Assembly: GCF_002914585.1 (NCBI RefSeq)
Contig: NZ_PDDM01000025.1
Span: 1-64,000 of the forward strand
From: Pseudanabaena sp. BC1403
GTDB lineage: Bacteria > Cyanobacteriota > Cyanobacteriia > Pseudanabaenales > Pseudanabaenaceae
DNA length: 64,000 nucleotides
Direction of reading: 5' to 3'
Made by a program: the position numbers and the translations under genes. Shown piece after piece: positions 44,415 through 53,539 of the stretch. Under the pieces are notes generated by a model. The model ran no database searches. It was not told where the DNA came from and was given only the letters and a program-made list of their open reading frames with translations. Each line of letters starts with the position of its first letter. Within the stretch, counting starts at the first letter, position 1.

Positions 44415-45071
44415 CTACTTCCAGAGTTTGCCTTTAGGGGTATTTATCAGCCAAGCAGTAACGGATGCTGATTCGGGTAGTTCATTTAAGGCTGTCATCG
44501 CACTATCGACAAAACTATTATTTCCAAAATAGGAAGATGCTAATCGATGTATTTCACCTAAAAGAAGTTGCAATTTGCTTTCATCCCAGTTGGGAATTTG
44601 CACACTATTAAGTGGATTGATTGACAAAACACCTTCCAGAGCCGAAATTGTTTCGCTTTGAGCAAATTTACCTTGTTGCATAAACTTCAGCAAATCTTGT
44701 TTAAAAGAACCTGCTTGCCTAACGCCAAGCAGATCTTCAACATCAATATACACAGCTTGCAATATCAGTAAACAACCTTGAACAAGATGTGTACCTACTG
44801 AAGAACTCTGGGTAGGTGCTATATGGAGTTGGTCCAGTTTGACTCTGCCCCACACGCTAAAACGCTGAGGCTCTTCTAATAATACGCAAGCTTTGCCTTT
44901 GTTATCAGTTAAGTCACGCCAAAGCGCTAAAGCCTCATTTCGATTATCGCCAAACATGTTGAGCAACCGAAATGTTTGCCCCTGATATTGCAAAATCGGT
45001 ATTTGTTGATCTTTGTTTTGTGGATTTTGGACGTTAACGATATCAACGTCTTGGCGCTTCAGGATGAACAT
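44415..45071 (-). CDS. conserved cyanobacterial protein, Npun_F0813-like
   Basis: A 218-aa soluble protein without obvious catalytic motifs. The N-terminus MFILKRQDVDIVNVQNP and the block FGDNRNEALALWRDLTDNKGKACVLLEEPQRFSVWGRVKLDQL resemble what I recall of the Npun_F0813 family (moderate certainty). The function is unknown. It is transcribed alone. Confidence 0.65.
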   Translation of the reverse strand: MFILKRQDVDIVNVQNPQNKDQQIPILQYQGQTFRLLNMFGDNRNEALALWRDLTDNKGKACVLLEEPQRFSVWGRVKLDQLHIAPTQSSSVGTHLVQGCLLILQAVYIDVEDLLGVRQAGSFKQDLLKFMQQGKFAQSETISALEGVLSINPLNSVQIPNWDESKLQLLLGEIHRLASSYFGNNSFVDSAMTALNELPESASVTAWLINTPKGKLWK

Positions 45072-45239
45072 GTATCTACTGTTGACTTAACTGATGTTAC
45101 CAGTAGCAACAAATCGTGGCTACCTAATGCCAAGGTTAATGATAATCCCAAAATCACATTAAAGTCTTGAAAATTCAAAATAAAACATTAATAAAGTAAA
45201 GGCTGAGTTTTGCACCATCCTTATTTCCCTAAAACGAAA

Positions 45240-45274
45240 CCAATCATAATGGCACTAAGCGCTATTATGATTGG
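45240..45274. repeat. small palindrome in the 45072-45548 gap
   Basis: Arms CCAATCATAAT (45240-45250) and ATTATGATTGG (45264-45274) with a 13-nt interior. The first 165 bases of this 477-bp gap show nothing recognisable. Confidence 0.65.
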
Positions 45275-45283
45275 CATAAATCC

Positions 45284-45467
45284 TCAATTTTTGGGATTTC
45301 AGCAGCAATTCTCATTATGAAACCGATTTTGGTGTTTTCAGCGCCTTCGGCGCTGAAAACACCAAAATCGGTTGTTTGAAAGCCCGCCGTTGGCGGGCTT
45401 TCAAACAACCGATTTTTATAATGAGAAATGCTAGGATTTCAGCGTCCACGGCGCATGAAGCCCAAAA
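45284..45467. mobile_element. family-A element inserted in a palindrome
   Basis: The element proper is 45304-45433: ends AGCAATTCTCATTAT and ATAATGAGAAATGCT. Hairpin 1 has arms ACCGATTTTGGTGTTTTCAG and core GCGCCTTCGGCGC; hairpin 2 is GTTTGAAAGCCCGCC/GGCGGGCTTTCAAAC; a third CCGATTTTT precedes the right end. A direct repeat GGATTTCAGC flanks it (45294-45303 and 45434-45443). Outside that, AATTTTTGGGATTTCAGCG and CGCATGAAGCCCAAAAATT are the two arms of an interrupted palindrome. Confidence 0.8.
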
Positions 45468-45548
45468 ATTTGCTTTAATGCAAGTAAACCATTGGCTAAC
45501 TTCCATTAAAATAATTTTTTATACGAGCATTACTGCTTTGTCTTCTTT

Positions 45549-47021
45549 TTATAACAAGAGAGCTTTTGGTATAGGCAGGATGATCAGTAAAGCGATCGCA
45601 ATTAAAATCATGCCAATTAGATCGCGAGTTTTACCAATTTCCATACCTTCGTTCAAAATAAGATGGCGTGGGGTGGGCAATATAAATATCAAGAGGCTAT
45701 AAATCCTCAGCCATGGCTGTGTAAGTAAAGCGATCGCTAGCAGTAGTAGTCTTGATAGCCGTGCAATTTGGAGGGATTGCCGATGTCCAAACATGGATAT
45801 CACAAGATTGCCTCCATCCAGTAAATCAAATGGCATTAGTTGCAAAGCACTTAACGCTAAGCCAGCCCAGCCAGCTAAGGCTAGCGGCGAAAAGGCAGTG
45901 ATTGGGTCTGAATCAATTGTTGTTTTACCTACGGAAAAAATTGTTTGCAATAGCGTTACAAAAATTGAGTTTTTGATATCAAAGGTATATAGATTTGTAA
46001 TTAACATGGATGGCGCGATCGCAGAATCAATCGGCGGCATAGTTACGGGAACTAATATCCAATTGCCCAATAATAATAAAACTATGGACATGGCTAAGCC
46101 TGCAATGGCTGGAGTCGCAGCAAGATCAAAAAGGATACGACGCTGATTTGTATTTTTTTTCCATGTAGGGAAATTGGTATTTAAACTGCCTAACAATCCA
46201 AAAGCACCTAAGCATGGAAGTAAAAGTGGAGGAGCAAGTTGCAACCCATAATGTTTAGCGACGAAGTACTGTGCGATTGATCTAGAGATAATGATGCTCG
46301 TGATGCCTAAGAGGTAGGGGATCCCTTGGTATAAGTTACTCAAGCTTAGGTTTTCGATTCGTTGATTTGCGCCTACAACTAATACTGTGAAGACTGTAAG
46401 CATAATACTGATAATGCTTGCAACCCAAACTTGGCAATGGACTAAAGCTGATTGGGAGTTAACGAAATTATTAGGTGTCAAATAGAAGTTATAGTTTGTC
46501 GTGTTTTCTTGATCATCATGATCGCTACCAAAACTTGTGCCTATATTTTCTAATGGACTTTCTTGTAAATAACAGATAAAGCGATCGCCAAATATTTTTT
46601 GGATATTTTGGTTAATCGTTTCGTAAGCATATTTAGGATTTTGCGATCGCAGATTGCCCCGACAGTATATTTCTTGAGGACGATATTCTAAACCTGTCAG
46701 ACGATAAACAGATGAGTAGAAGCAATCTTTGAGTTGTTTTTCTTCGTTAAGATCAAGTTTGATGACTTCAGAAGTTGAGTTGAAGGATGTGAAGAAATTG
46801 CTATATATCCCTACGCAAAGCAAAAACACAACCGCAACAAAAGTTAATGGCAAAACTGTAGGATTAAAAGTTGTCCATGCGATCGCTAAACTAGGTAAGA
46901 CAATAGCCATAACCCACAAAATAAATATTTGGATCTGATTGCTGGTGCTTAGATGCGATCGCTGATAGTAGATCGCTATGCACCCCACCACCATAAAAAT
47001 AAATATTTCCTCAAATCCCAT
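45549..47021 (-). CDS. site-2 protease homologue lacking HExxH (probable pseudoprotease)
   Basis: A 490-aa membrane protein of the M50/S2P (EGY-like) type. N-terminal helices and a soluble domain (about 75-200) precede the conserved membrane core. The expected zinc motif HELGH is replaced by SRSIA in IISRSIAQYFVAKHYG (about 243). The following PPLLLPCLGAFGLLGS and RRILFDLAATPAIAGL match the family, and the third-ligand motif LQLMPFDLLDGGN (about 402) keeps its Asp. The protein should therefore fold like an S2P but cannot hold zinc normally. Plant EGY3 shows a similar loss. The role is unknown. It diverges from dnaB. Confidence 0.82.
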   Translation of the reverse strand: MGFEEIFIFMVVGCIAIYYQRSHLSTSNQIQIFILWVMAIVLPSLAIAWTTFNPTVLPLTFVAVVFLLCVGIYSNFFTSFNSTSEVIKLDLNEEKQLKDCFYSSVYRLTGLEYRPQEIYCRGNLRSQNPKYAYETINQNIQKIFGDRFICYLQESPLENIGTSFGSDHDDQENTTNYNFYLTPNNFVNSQSALVHCQVWVASIISIMLTVFTVLVVGANQRIENLSLSNLYQGIPYLLGITSIIISRSIAQYFVAKHYGLQLAPPLLLPCLGAFGLLGSLNTNFPTWKKNTNQRRILFDLAATPAIAGLAMSIVLLLLGNWILVPVTMPPIDSAIAPSMLITNLYTFDIKNSIFVTLLQTIFSVGKTTIDSDPITAFSPLALAGWAGLALSALQLMPFDLLDGGNLVISMFGHRQSLQIARLSRLLLLAIALLTQPWLRIYSLLIFILPTPRHLILNEGMEIGKTRDLIGMILIAIALLIILPIPKALLL

Positions 47022-47075
47022 ATCAATTGCTCATCACTACAAGCACTATAGCAATGCAAGAGATAGCTTGGAATC

Positions 47076-47132
47076 AAAACCAAAAATAAAGAGAGGCGGC
47101 GCGAAGCGCCACCTCTCTTTATTTTTGGTTTT
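47076..47132. repeat. 27-bp palindrome between divergent genes
   Basis: Arms 47076-47102 and 47106-47132 with one mismatch; core GGCGGCGCGAAGCGCCACC, cap AAAACCAAAAA...TTTTTGGTTTT. It sits upstream of both the S2P-like gene and dnaB, so it is not a 3' terminator. Confidence 0.85.
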
Positions 47133-47192
47133 ATGTCCTCATTAAAACTTGCATTGTTATATGACAATCGCCATTATTGTTCTTGCGATCCA

Positions 47193-47331
47193 GCAATTCT
47201 CATGATAAAAATCGTTTTCTTGGTGTTTATAGCGCCTGTGGTGTTGGAAGCACCAAAATCGTTTTCATAAATAAGAATTGCGGGATCGCGATTAATTCTA
47301 GGTTTTAATTTTGCAATTAAAACCTAGAATT
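47193..47331. mobile_element. degenerate family-A element plus adjacent 17-bp palindrome
   Basis: 47193-47281 has ends GCAATTCTCATGAT and ATAAGAATTGC around a decayed hairpin with arms TTGGTGTTTATAGCGCC and GGTGTTGGAAGCACCAA. The terminal repeat extends outward into GCGATCC/GGATCGC. Directly next, 47294-47310 and 47315-47331 (AATTCTAGGTTTTAATT and complement) form a perfect 17-bp hairpin about 70 bp upstream of dnaB, where its promoter should be. Confidence 0.6.
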
Positions 47332-47403
47332 ATGAATGCACTCAAACCTAGCCTCCAACTTTCTAGGCTTTTTTCCCAGACAGCAAAATAGTCAGTAAGT
47401 TAT

Positions 47404-50073
47404 ATGAGCAAAGACTTTGAATCTATCAGCGATCGCCTACCGCCACAGAATATTGAGGCAGAGGAGGCTGTCTTAGGTGGTATCTTGATCGATCCAGAGG
47501 CAGTTTCGCGTGTACTAGATACCTTGCGTCCTGAAATGTTCTATGTAGCCGCACATCAGGAGATTTTTCGGGCTTGCCTGATGTTACATAATCAGTCTAA
47601 TCCCACGGACATGATGAGTTTGACCACATGGCTAAGCGATCGCGATATGCTCGAAAAAATTGGTGGCCAGACTAAAATCGCCCAACTTTGCGATCGCACT
47701 GTCAGCGCCGTCAATATCGATTTTTATGCTCAATTAGTCGCTGACAAGTATGCAAGACGCAAACTTGCCGAAGCGGCCAGAGGAGTAGTCGAGATAAGTT
47801 ACAGCAATGAAATCGAATTGCCCCAGCTACTTGACCAATCGGAACAAAAGATTTTTGCGGTTACCCAATCCCGTGCCCAACAAGGACTTACTCCTGCTGC
47901 TGATATTCTCACGAAAACCTTTTATGAATTAGAAAATCGTTTTAATTCTCTGGGTACTGGCAATTCCACAGCCACAGGTTTAATTACGGGGTTCTACGAT
48001 TTTGATGCAATGACTAACGGCTTGCAGCGATCGGATTTGATTATCCTCGCAGGTCGGCCGTCAATGGGCAAAACTGCCTTCGGGCTAGAAATAGCGAGAA
48101 AGATGGCAGAAATCCATCGCCTGCCTGTAGCCATCTTTAGTTTGGAAATGTCGAAGGAACAGTTAGTTTATCGTCTACTTGCTAGTCAGTCTAAAGTTCG
48201 TTCTAGTGATATGGGCATAGATAGTAATCGCCTCCGCACTGGACAAATTAGTGAAAATGAATGGGGAACTGTGGCGATGGCGATTAGTGGACTTTCGGAA
48301 TTACCACTATTTATCGATGACACTCCCAATCCACCAATTACGGAATTACGCTCTAAGGCTCGTCGATTGCAGTCAGAAAAGGGAGGCGTGCTGGGTCTAA
48401 TTTTGATTGATTATTTACAATTAATGGAAGGCTCAGGTTCCGATAATCGGGTGCAGGAAATCTCTAGAATTACGCGATCGCTTAAAGCTTTAGCCCGTGA
48501 ATTGAATGTGCCTGTAATTGCTCTATCTCAATTAAGTCGAGGTGTAGAAGCGAGGACTAATAAGCGTCCGATGCTATCTGACTTGAGAGAATCTGGATGT
48601 CTCAGTGGTGATTCCTTAATCACAATGGCAGACACAGGAGCCGAAATTCCCATCCGTGAACTTGTCGGCAAGTCACATTTTTCAATCTGGGCAGTTAATT
48701 CCCAAACCTTCAAAATGGAACGAGCAATAGTGAGCAATGCTTTTTGTACTGGCTCCAAACCTGTTTATCAACTCAAAACTCAATTGGGGCGATCAATCAA
48801 AGCGACTACAAACCATAAATTTCTGACAATTCAGGGATGGAAAAGGCTTGATGAATTACAAATAGGCGATCGCATTGCCATGCCTCGTCAGATTCCCTGC
48901 CAAGAACTACAAACAATGAGTGATGCTGAATTAGCCTTGCTTGGACATCTAATTGGCGATGGTTGTACTTTACCGCGCCATGCAATTCAGTACACAACTA
49001 GAGAGTTAGATTTAGCAGAATTAGTAGCTAGTCTCGCAACTGAAGTATTTCGCGATCAAATAGTGCCAAGAATCAAAAAAGAAAGAGACTGGTATCAAGT
49101 CTATTTGTCATCTGCCTATCATTTAACCCATGGAATTAAGAATCCTATTACTAAATGGCTACAAAATCTTGATATATTCGGTTTGAGATCGCATGAAAAA
49201 TTTATACCGTCACAAGTTTTTCAACAACCTCAAGAATCGATAGCGATCTTTTTGCGTCATCTATGGGCTACTGATGGCTGTATTCGAGCAAACAAAAAAT
49301 CAAGATACCCTAGTGTTTACTATGCATCTAGCAGTAAAAGACTAGCTCAAGAAGTTCAGTCTTTATTACTAAGATTGGGAATTAATGCAACATTGAGAAC
49401 TGTCTCTCAAGGAAAAAAGGGACGCGATCAACATCAAATTTGGGTAGCAGGAAAGACTGACCCAGAAAAATTTATTAACCTTGTTAGTGCAGTTGGCAAA
49501 TATAAGCAGGAAAGTTTACAAGAGATTAACTTGTATATCAGTAATTCTGGAAGTGCTAATACAAATAGAGATCTAATATCAAAAGAAGTGTGGAAAACAC
49601 ACATTAATGTTGCTAGGGAAAAACTTGGATTAACAACTAGAGAAATGCAAGCTCATCTCGGCACTAAGTATTGCGGTTCGAGTCTTTATAAAAATGCGAT
49701 TGGTCGTGATCGCATGAACAAACTAGCAATTATTTTAGAATCAAAGGAAATTCTTAATCTTGCAACCAGTGATATTTACTGGGACAAAGTAGAAGCTATT
49801 GATTTACTTGAGGAGGAAATGGTATATGACTTGACAGTGCCAAGCTTGGCTAACTTTACGGCAAATAATTTTTATGTTCATAATAGCATCGAGCAAGATG
49901 CGGATTTAGTGATTAATTTGTATCGTGATGAATATTACAATCCAGAAACTCCCGATCGCGGAGTTGCCGAAATTATTATTGCCAAGCATCGTAATGGGCC
50001 AGTTGGTACAGTTAAATTACTATTTGAACCACGCTTAACTAAGTTTGAGAATATGGCTTCTAGTCGTAGTTAA
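47404..50073 (+). CDS. dnaB: replicative DNA helicase DnaB with intein
   Basis: An 889-codon precursor. After removal of a 429-aa intein the helicase is 460 aa, normal for DnaB, the hexameric replication-fork helicase. The N-extein carries the N-terminal domain (PPQNIEAEEAVLGGILID) and RecA-like core with Walker A AGRPSMGKTAFGLEIARK (about 214), Walker B LILIDYLQLM and ALSQLSRGVE. The intein splits the conserved motif LRESG|SIEQDADLV. The C-extein ends GTVKLLFEPRLTKFENM. Monocistronic. Splicing is required for a functional helicase. Confidence 0.97.
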   Translation: MSKDFESISDRLPPQNIEAEEAVLGGILIDPEAVSRVLDTLRPEMFYVAAHQEIFRACLMLHNQSNPTDMMSLTTWLSDRDMLEKIGGQTKIAQLCDRTVSAVNIDFYAQLVADKYARRKLAEAARGVVEISYSNEIELPQLLDQSEQKIFAVTQSRAQQGLTPAADILTKTFYELENRFNSLGTGNSTATGLITGFYDFDAMTNGLQRSDLIILAGRPSMGKTAFGLEIARKMAEIHRLPVAIFSLEMSKEQLVYRLLASQSKVRSSDMGIDSNRLRTGQISENEWGTVAMAISGLSELPLFIDDTPNPPITELRSKARRLQSEKGGVLGLILIDYLQLMEGSGSDNRVQEISRITRSLKALARELNVPVIALSQLSRGVEARTNKRPMLSDLRESGCLSGDSLITMADTGAEIPIRELVGKSHFSIWAVNSQTFKMERAIVSNAFCTGSKPVYQLKTQLGRSIKATTNHKFLTIQGWKRLDELQIGDRIAMPRQIPCQELQTMSDAELALLGHLIGDGCTLPRHAIQYTTRELDLAELVASLATEVFRDQIVPRIKKERDWYQVYLSSAYHLTHGIKNPITKWLQNLDIFGLRSHEKFIPSQVFQQPQESIAIFLRHLWATDGCIRANKKSRYPSVYYASSSKRLAQEVQSLLLRLGINATLRTVSQGKKGRDQHQIWVAGKTDPEKFINLVSAVGKYKQESLQEINLYISNSGSANTNRDLISKEVWKTHINVAREKLGLTTREMQAHLGTKYCGSSLYKNAIGRDRMNKLAIILESKEILNLATSDIYWDKVEAIDLLEEEMVYDLTVPSLANFTANNFYVHNSIEQDADLVINLYRDEYYNPETPDRGVAEIIIAKHRNGPVGTVKLLFEPRLTKFENMASSRS
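48598..49884 (+). other. DnaB intein with LAGLIDADG homing endonuclease
   Basis: A 429-aa element from Cys1 (ESG|CLSGDSL) to the terminal His-Asn (YVHN|SIEQD; +1 residue Ser). Block A CLSGDSLITMADTGAEI, block B TTNHKFLTIQGW, the two LAGLIDADG-type motifs LLGHLIGDGC and FLRHLWATDGC, block F VYDLTVPSLANF and block G NFYVHN are all present. The site is the same as that of the Synechocystis and Rhodothermus DnaB inteins. All splicing residues and both acidic residues of the endonuclease seem intact, so both splicing and homing may be active. Confidence 0.95.
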
Positions 50074-50079
50074 GATCAC

Positions 50080-50132
50080 AAACCCAATATTTGGTGAGGC
50101 GGGCTTCGCCCGCCTCACCAAATATTGGGTTT
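50080..50132 (+). terminator. 25-bp perfect palindrome, dnaB terminator
   Basis: Arms 50080-50104 and 50108-50132, loop TTC, cap AAACCCAA...TTGGGTTT and core GGCGGGC/GCCCGCC. Six bases after the dnaB stop. Confidence 0.9.
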
Positions 50133-50188
50133 TATTTAGAGATATAATTTAGATAAGCTCAACTATAGCTAGACTATCTAACTACTCT

Positions 50189-50773
50189 ATGCAGAAACTT
50201 GGACAGCATTCGGATCCAATTACCTTAGTTATCTCAGAAGTTGTTGAACCACATCTCATAGAAGAATATGAAACTTGGACAAAAGGAATTAATCAATCAG
50301 CTCAGCAGTTTGAGGGCTTTATGGGGGTTGAAATCATTCGTCCTCGCGATCATCAATATCCAGAGTATGTAGTTATAGTTAAATTTGACAACTATGCTCA
50401 TTGTAAAAACTGGCTTACTTCAACTATTTATCAACAATGGATGAAAAGATCTCAAGAGTTTATCTCTAAGCGATCGCAACAACACCAACAAAATGGTTTA
50501 GAACTATGGTTTACCCTACCTAAGAGCAAATCAGGAAATCCAATTGAGCCCCCGTATTACAAACAAGTAATTATTGGTGTGATTACAGTTTATCCCCTGA
50601 TTTTGCTCGCAAACTTGCTCTTAACTCCATTTTTGCAAGGACTACCACCATTATTAAGCTTGCTAATTTCTGTGATTTTTATATCTGCTTTACTGTCCTA
50701 TCCAGTTATGCCATATACAACTAAAATACTAGCCTTTTGGCTCTATCCCTCATCCCAAAAACGAGGTAAATGA
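50189..50773 (+). CDS. antibiotic-biosynthesis-monooxygenase-fold membrane protein
   Basis: A 194-aa protein. The first 110 residues have an ABM-like dimeric alpha/beta fold (ITLVISEVVEPHLIEEYETW, FEGFMGVEIIRP, EYVVIVKFDNYAHCKNWL). Two membrane helices follow (about 127-150 and 155-172). This combination is common in cyanobacteria; the substrate is unknown, and the conserved haem-degrading residues of IsdG-type enzymes are not evident. Transcribed alone, with a hairpin downstream. Confidence 0.8.
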   Translation: MQKLGQHSDPITLVISEVVEPHLIEEYETWTKGINQSAQQFEGFMGVEIIRPRDHQYPEYVVIVKFDNYAHCKNWLTSTIYQQWMKRSQEFISKRSQQHQQNGLELWFTLPKSKSGNPIEPPYYKQVIIGVITVYPLILLANLLLTPFLQGLPPLLSLLISVIFISALLSYPVMPYTTKILAFWLYPSSQKRGK

Positions 50774-50819
50774 AAAAGAAAGTAAATAAAACATTCAATA
50801 ACTCATTTACTTTCTTTTT
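50773..50819 (+). terminator. hairpin after the ABM-fold gene
   Basis: Perfect 15-bp arms AAAAAGAAAGTAAAT (50773) and ATTTACTTTCTTTTT (50805) with a 17-nt loop and further T-rich sequence downstream. It touches the stop codon. Confidence 0.75.
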
Positions 50820-50976
50820 ATTTTATTCGCGATCGTAATATTTAGGCTTTATAATTGCTTTGTAATAATAATTACAGCAATTTACGATCAAAAAAGCATA
50901 ATAAACTTTTAAAAAAGTTATTTGTTCGGGATTGAAATCTAAGCGCTGTAAAACAAACAACTTTGATGAGGGATGA

Positions 50977-51813
50977 ATGGTAAACATTGGTTATCACACG
51001 GCAAAGATCCAAGGTAAATTTCTCAGATCCGTCTACAAATCTAGCCTTTCAAGTTTAGTGAGTTTCCCGATCGCCCAAAAGCGCCAAGTCCCTATTAAGG
51101 TTTATGCCCTATCCTGTGAAAGAGATTTACCTGAGCAAGTAGCCAGTCTTCGCTCTTTCCTTCGTCATGTGGGAATTCCTAAAGCATTTACGATCATGTC
51201 TGATGGAAGTTATACGGATGAGAGTATTAAATTGCTGCGTCGCGTGCATCCCTGTGTAGATGTTCAACTTCTGACCAACTTCCAAAGAGATAATTTGCCA
51301 CAATCTGTCTATGATTACGCATCTCAGCAGGCTATGGGCAAAAAATTAGCGGCACTAATGTCCATTCCCATTGATGAAGCAACACTTTACACAGATTCAG
51401 ATATTTTGTTCTTTCGAGGAGCGTCAGATTTAGCTGACTTAGCGGCTTCAGAGGATCCACATACCTATTATTTACCCGACTGCAAAAACTCTCTAGACAA
51501 ACGACTCATTTATGAGGATATCGAACAGCAAAATCCAATTAATGCTGGATTTATTCTATTCAAAAAAGCCCTAGATTGGGATGAATCCATACAAAGATTG
51601 GCTAGCCTGAAAGAGCCTCCAAATTATTTTTCTGAACAAACAATTGTCAATCTAACGATTAAACGTAATAACGGCATTGCTTTGGATAGCAAAAAATATA
51701 TAATGAATGTTGATGATCAGTTTATATATTCCGACAAGTTTGACACTAAGCAATTAGCAATGCGGCACTACGTTAGCGATATCAGACATAAATTCTGGTT
51801 AAATGTTATTTAG
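50977..51813 (+). CDS. GT-A-like glycosyltransferase
   Basis: A 278-aa soluble protein with a nucleotide-diphospho-sugar transferase look. VKVYALSCERDLPEQVASLRSF-type N-terminus, the DxD-like metal motif LYTDSDILFF (about 137), NPINAGFILFKKALDW and FSEQTIVNLTI. The donor and acceptor are unknown. Its 3' end overlaps the convergent GT4 gene by 15 bp. It opens a stretch rich in glycan-related genes. Confidence 0.72.
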   Translation: MVNIGYHTAKIQGKFLRSVYKSSLSSLVSFPIAQKRQVPIKVYALSCERDLPEQVASLRSFLRHVGIPKAFTIMSDGSYTDESIKLLRRVHPCVDVQLLTNFQRDNLPQSVYDYASQQAMGKKLAALMSIPIDEATLYTDSDILFFRGASDLADLAASEDPHTYYLPDCKNSLDKRLIYEDIEQQNPINAGFILFKKALDWDESIQRLASLKEPPNYFSEQTIVNLTIKRNNGIALDSKKYIMNVDDQFIYSDKFDTKQLAMRHYVSDIRHKFWLNVI

Positions 51814-53190
51814 ATCAACACTTCTATTACACAATTTATCAAAGATTTTCAAGTAATCTTTTGCTAAATATACATAGTCAAGTTCTTTTTGAAGATTAGT
51901 ACGGTCATATCGTAATGGTGCTCCAGCAAATTTAGCAGATAAAACAGCGTCAATCACTTTGCTCATTGCCTCAATATCATTTGGTTGTACTAACCAAGTG
52001 CCAGATTTTCCATTCAGATAGTTCCAATTCTCTCCTTTAGGAACTGCCGCAAGAATCGGACGATCAGTAGTGAGATATTCGTAGGTTTTACATGAAATTC
52101 GACCGCCTTCAGAGCCATCAAGACGATCAGGTAATGTTATAAATAATAAATCGGCTTGTTTAGATAACTTGACGACTTCAGTGTGAGGTAAAGGATCGAA
52201 AACCGATACTATATTTGACAGATTATGCAATTCTAAAACTTCTTTAACTATAGATTCTGCACATTTATTGCCGTATAGTTTGATCTTGATTTTATCTTTC
52301 AAATTAGGATTTTGATCAATTATTTTTTGCACAGCTTTTCCAATAAATACTGGACTAGAAGTACGATAATCTATTTCCACTAACTTATAAACACCCAACT
52401 CCATCCAAAATCTGTAAATTTTTTTGATTAAGCTGGTCTTCTGAATGGGATCATGAAACTTGTACCATCCATTCATACCCCCTGTGTAAACAATTTCAAA
52501 TGTTTCTTCATTAGTTAATTCTTCAACAGGTAGATTGAAGTCTAACATGTCCGAGCCGCATCGGATTAAGTGGAACTTTGAATGCTCGGAGAGAGGCTGA
52601 TTGTTTCTTACTAATTCTAGATTGAATTGAGAAACATAAACTATTGCGTTGGACTGGCGAACATAGAATTTTTCTAAGCATAAGTCCAAATAATGGTGTA
52701 GCCGACTAGAAGTTGCTGGATGCATGTCAGTACAACTGATTGAGTCGTCCAAGCTAAGGACTAGAGGTATACCAGTCAACCACTTCAATGCAATTCCTAC
52801 CAAAGAACATGAATATGGCATCATGAATACAAAGATTACATCTGGCTTATGTTCTTTAATTAATTGATACCCTTTTAATATTGCAGGTAAAATCCAGAAA
52901 ATAGCCATGTCAGGCCAGATAAAAAAATATGTAAACTTGTTGAGCTTCAATTTGTTTAAAAAATTAATTAGCTTGGCTGGATAGGGATCTTTAACAATTT
53001 GAACATTAGTTTTCTCATTCAAAAATCCGTTCTCTGTACTAGTTAATGCAATTACCTGCCAATTTCCCTGAAACTGTTCTAATAATTTTTTGATTCTATT
53101 AGTAAGCGGGTTAATCTTAGGAGGGAAAACATGAGAGATGCATAAAATTTTTCCAGCACTTTGAGGTGATGTATGATTTTGACTGCTCAT
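51799..53190 (-). CDS. GT-B family 4-type glycosyltransferase
   Basis: A 463-aa protein with an N-terminal donor/acceptor fold beginning KILCISHVFPPKINPLTNRI and a C-terminal GT4 domain: IVYTGGMNGWYKFHD, LPHTEVVKLSKQADLLFITLP, and the SEGGRISCKTYEYLTTDRPILAAVP segment in the EX7E position. One hydrophobic stretch (about 90-115) may be peripheral. The role is probably in surface polysaccharide or glycolipid synthesis. AT-rich relative to neighbours and HIP1-free, which hints at transfer. Confidence 0.8.
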   Translation of the reverse strand: MSSQNHTSPQSAGKILCISHVFPPKINPLTNRIKKLLEQFQGNWQVIALTSTENGFLNEKTNVQIVKDPYPAKLINFLNKLKLNKFTYFFIWPDMAIFWILPAILKGYQLIKEHKPDVIFVFMMPYSCSLVGIALKWLTGIPLVLSLDDSISCTDMHPATSSRLHHYLDLCLEKFYVRQSNAIVYVSQFNLELVRNNQPLSEHSKFHLIRCGSDMLDFNLPVEELTNEETFEIVYTGGMNGWYKFHDPIQKTSLIKKIYRFWMELGVYKLVEIDYRTSSPVFIGKAVQKIIDQNPNLKDKIKIKLYGNKCAESIVKEVLELHNLSNIVSVFDPLPHTEVVKLSKQADLLFITLPDRLDGSEGGRISCKTYEYLTTDRPILAAVPKGENWNYLNGKSGTWLVQPNDIEAMSKVIDAVLSAKFAGAPLRYDRTNLQKELDYVYLAKDYLKIFDKLCNRSVDLNNI

Positions 53191-53405
53191 AATATTGCAT
53201 TCATTATAGATTTTGATTCTTAATTTCTAGGTGCGGGACAAAATGATTCAAAAGCCTTCTCAGTAAATCTTTTGACTAAAAAATTTACTGCATAATGTTA
53301 GATCAAGAATTTCAGGCGTTTTTACCGTTCTGTTTTTCATTTTTTGTCCTGTAGTTAGACCTAAAATTAGCATAATATTTAATAAGTTGGCTTACTGAAT
53401 CTAAG

Positions 53406-53539
53406 CAATAATTCTCATTTTAACAATTAATTTTTTAAAAGCAAGCCTGAGACTGGCTTTTAAAAAATTAATTTGGGGTTGTCCAGTGCCTAGGGCGTTG
53501 GACAACCCCAAATTGGTTCTATAAAATGAGAATTGCTGA
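53406..53539. mobile_element. family-A element with 8-bp target duplication
   Basis: Ends CAATAATTCTCATTTTA and TAAAATGAGAATTGCTGA. Two hairpins: AATTAATTTTTTAAAAGC.../GCTTTTAAAAAATTAATT and GGGGTTGTCCAGTGCC/GGGCGTTGGACAACCCC. The order of the small and large hairpin is reversed relative to the other copies. Flanked by AATCTAAG (53398-53405 and 53540-53547). The remainder of the 53191-53584 gap is AT-rich with no gene. Confidence 0.8.
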
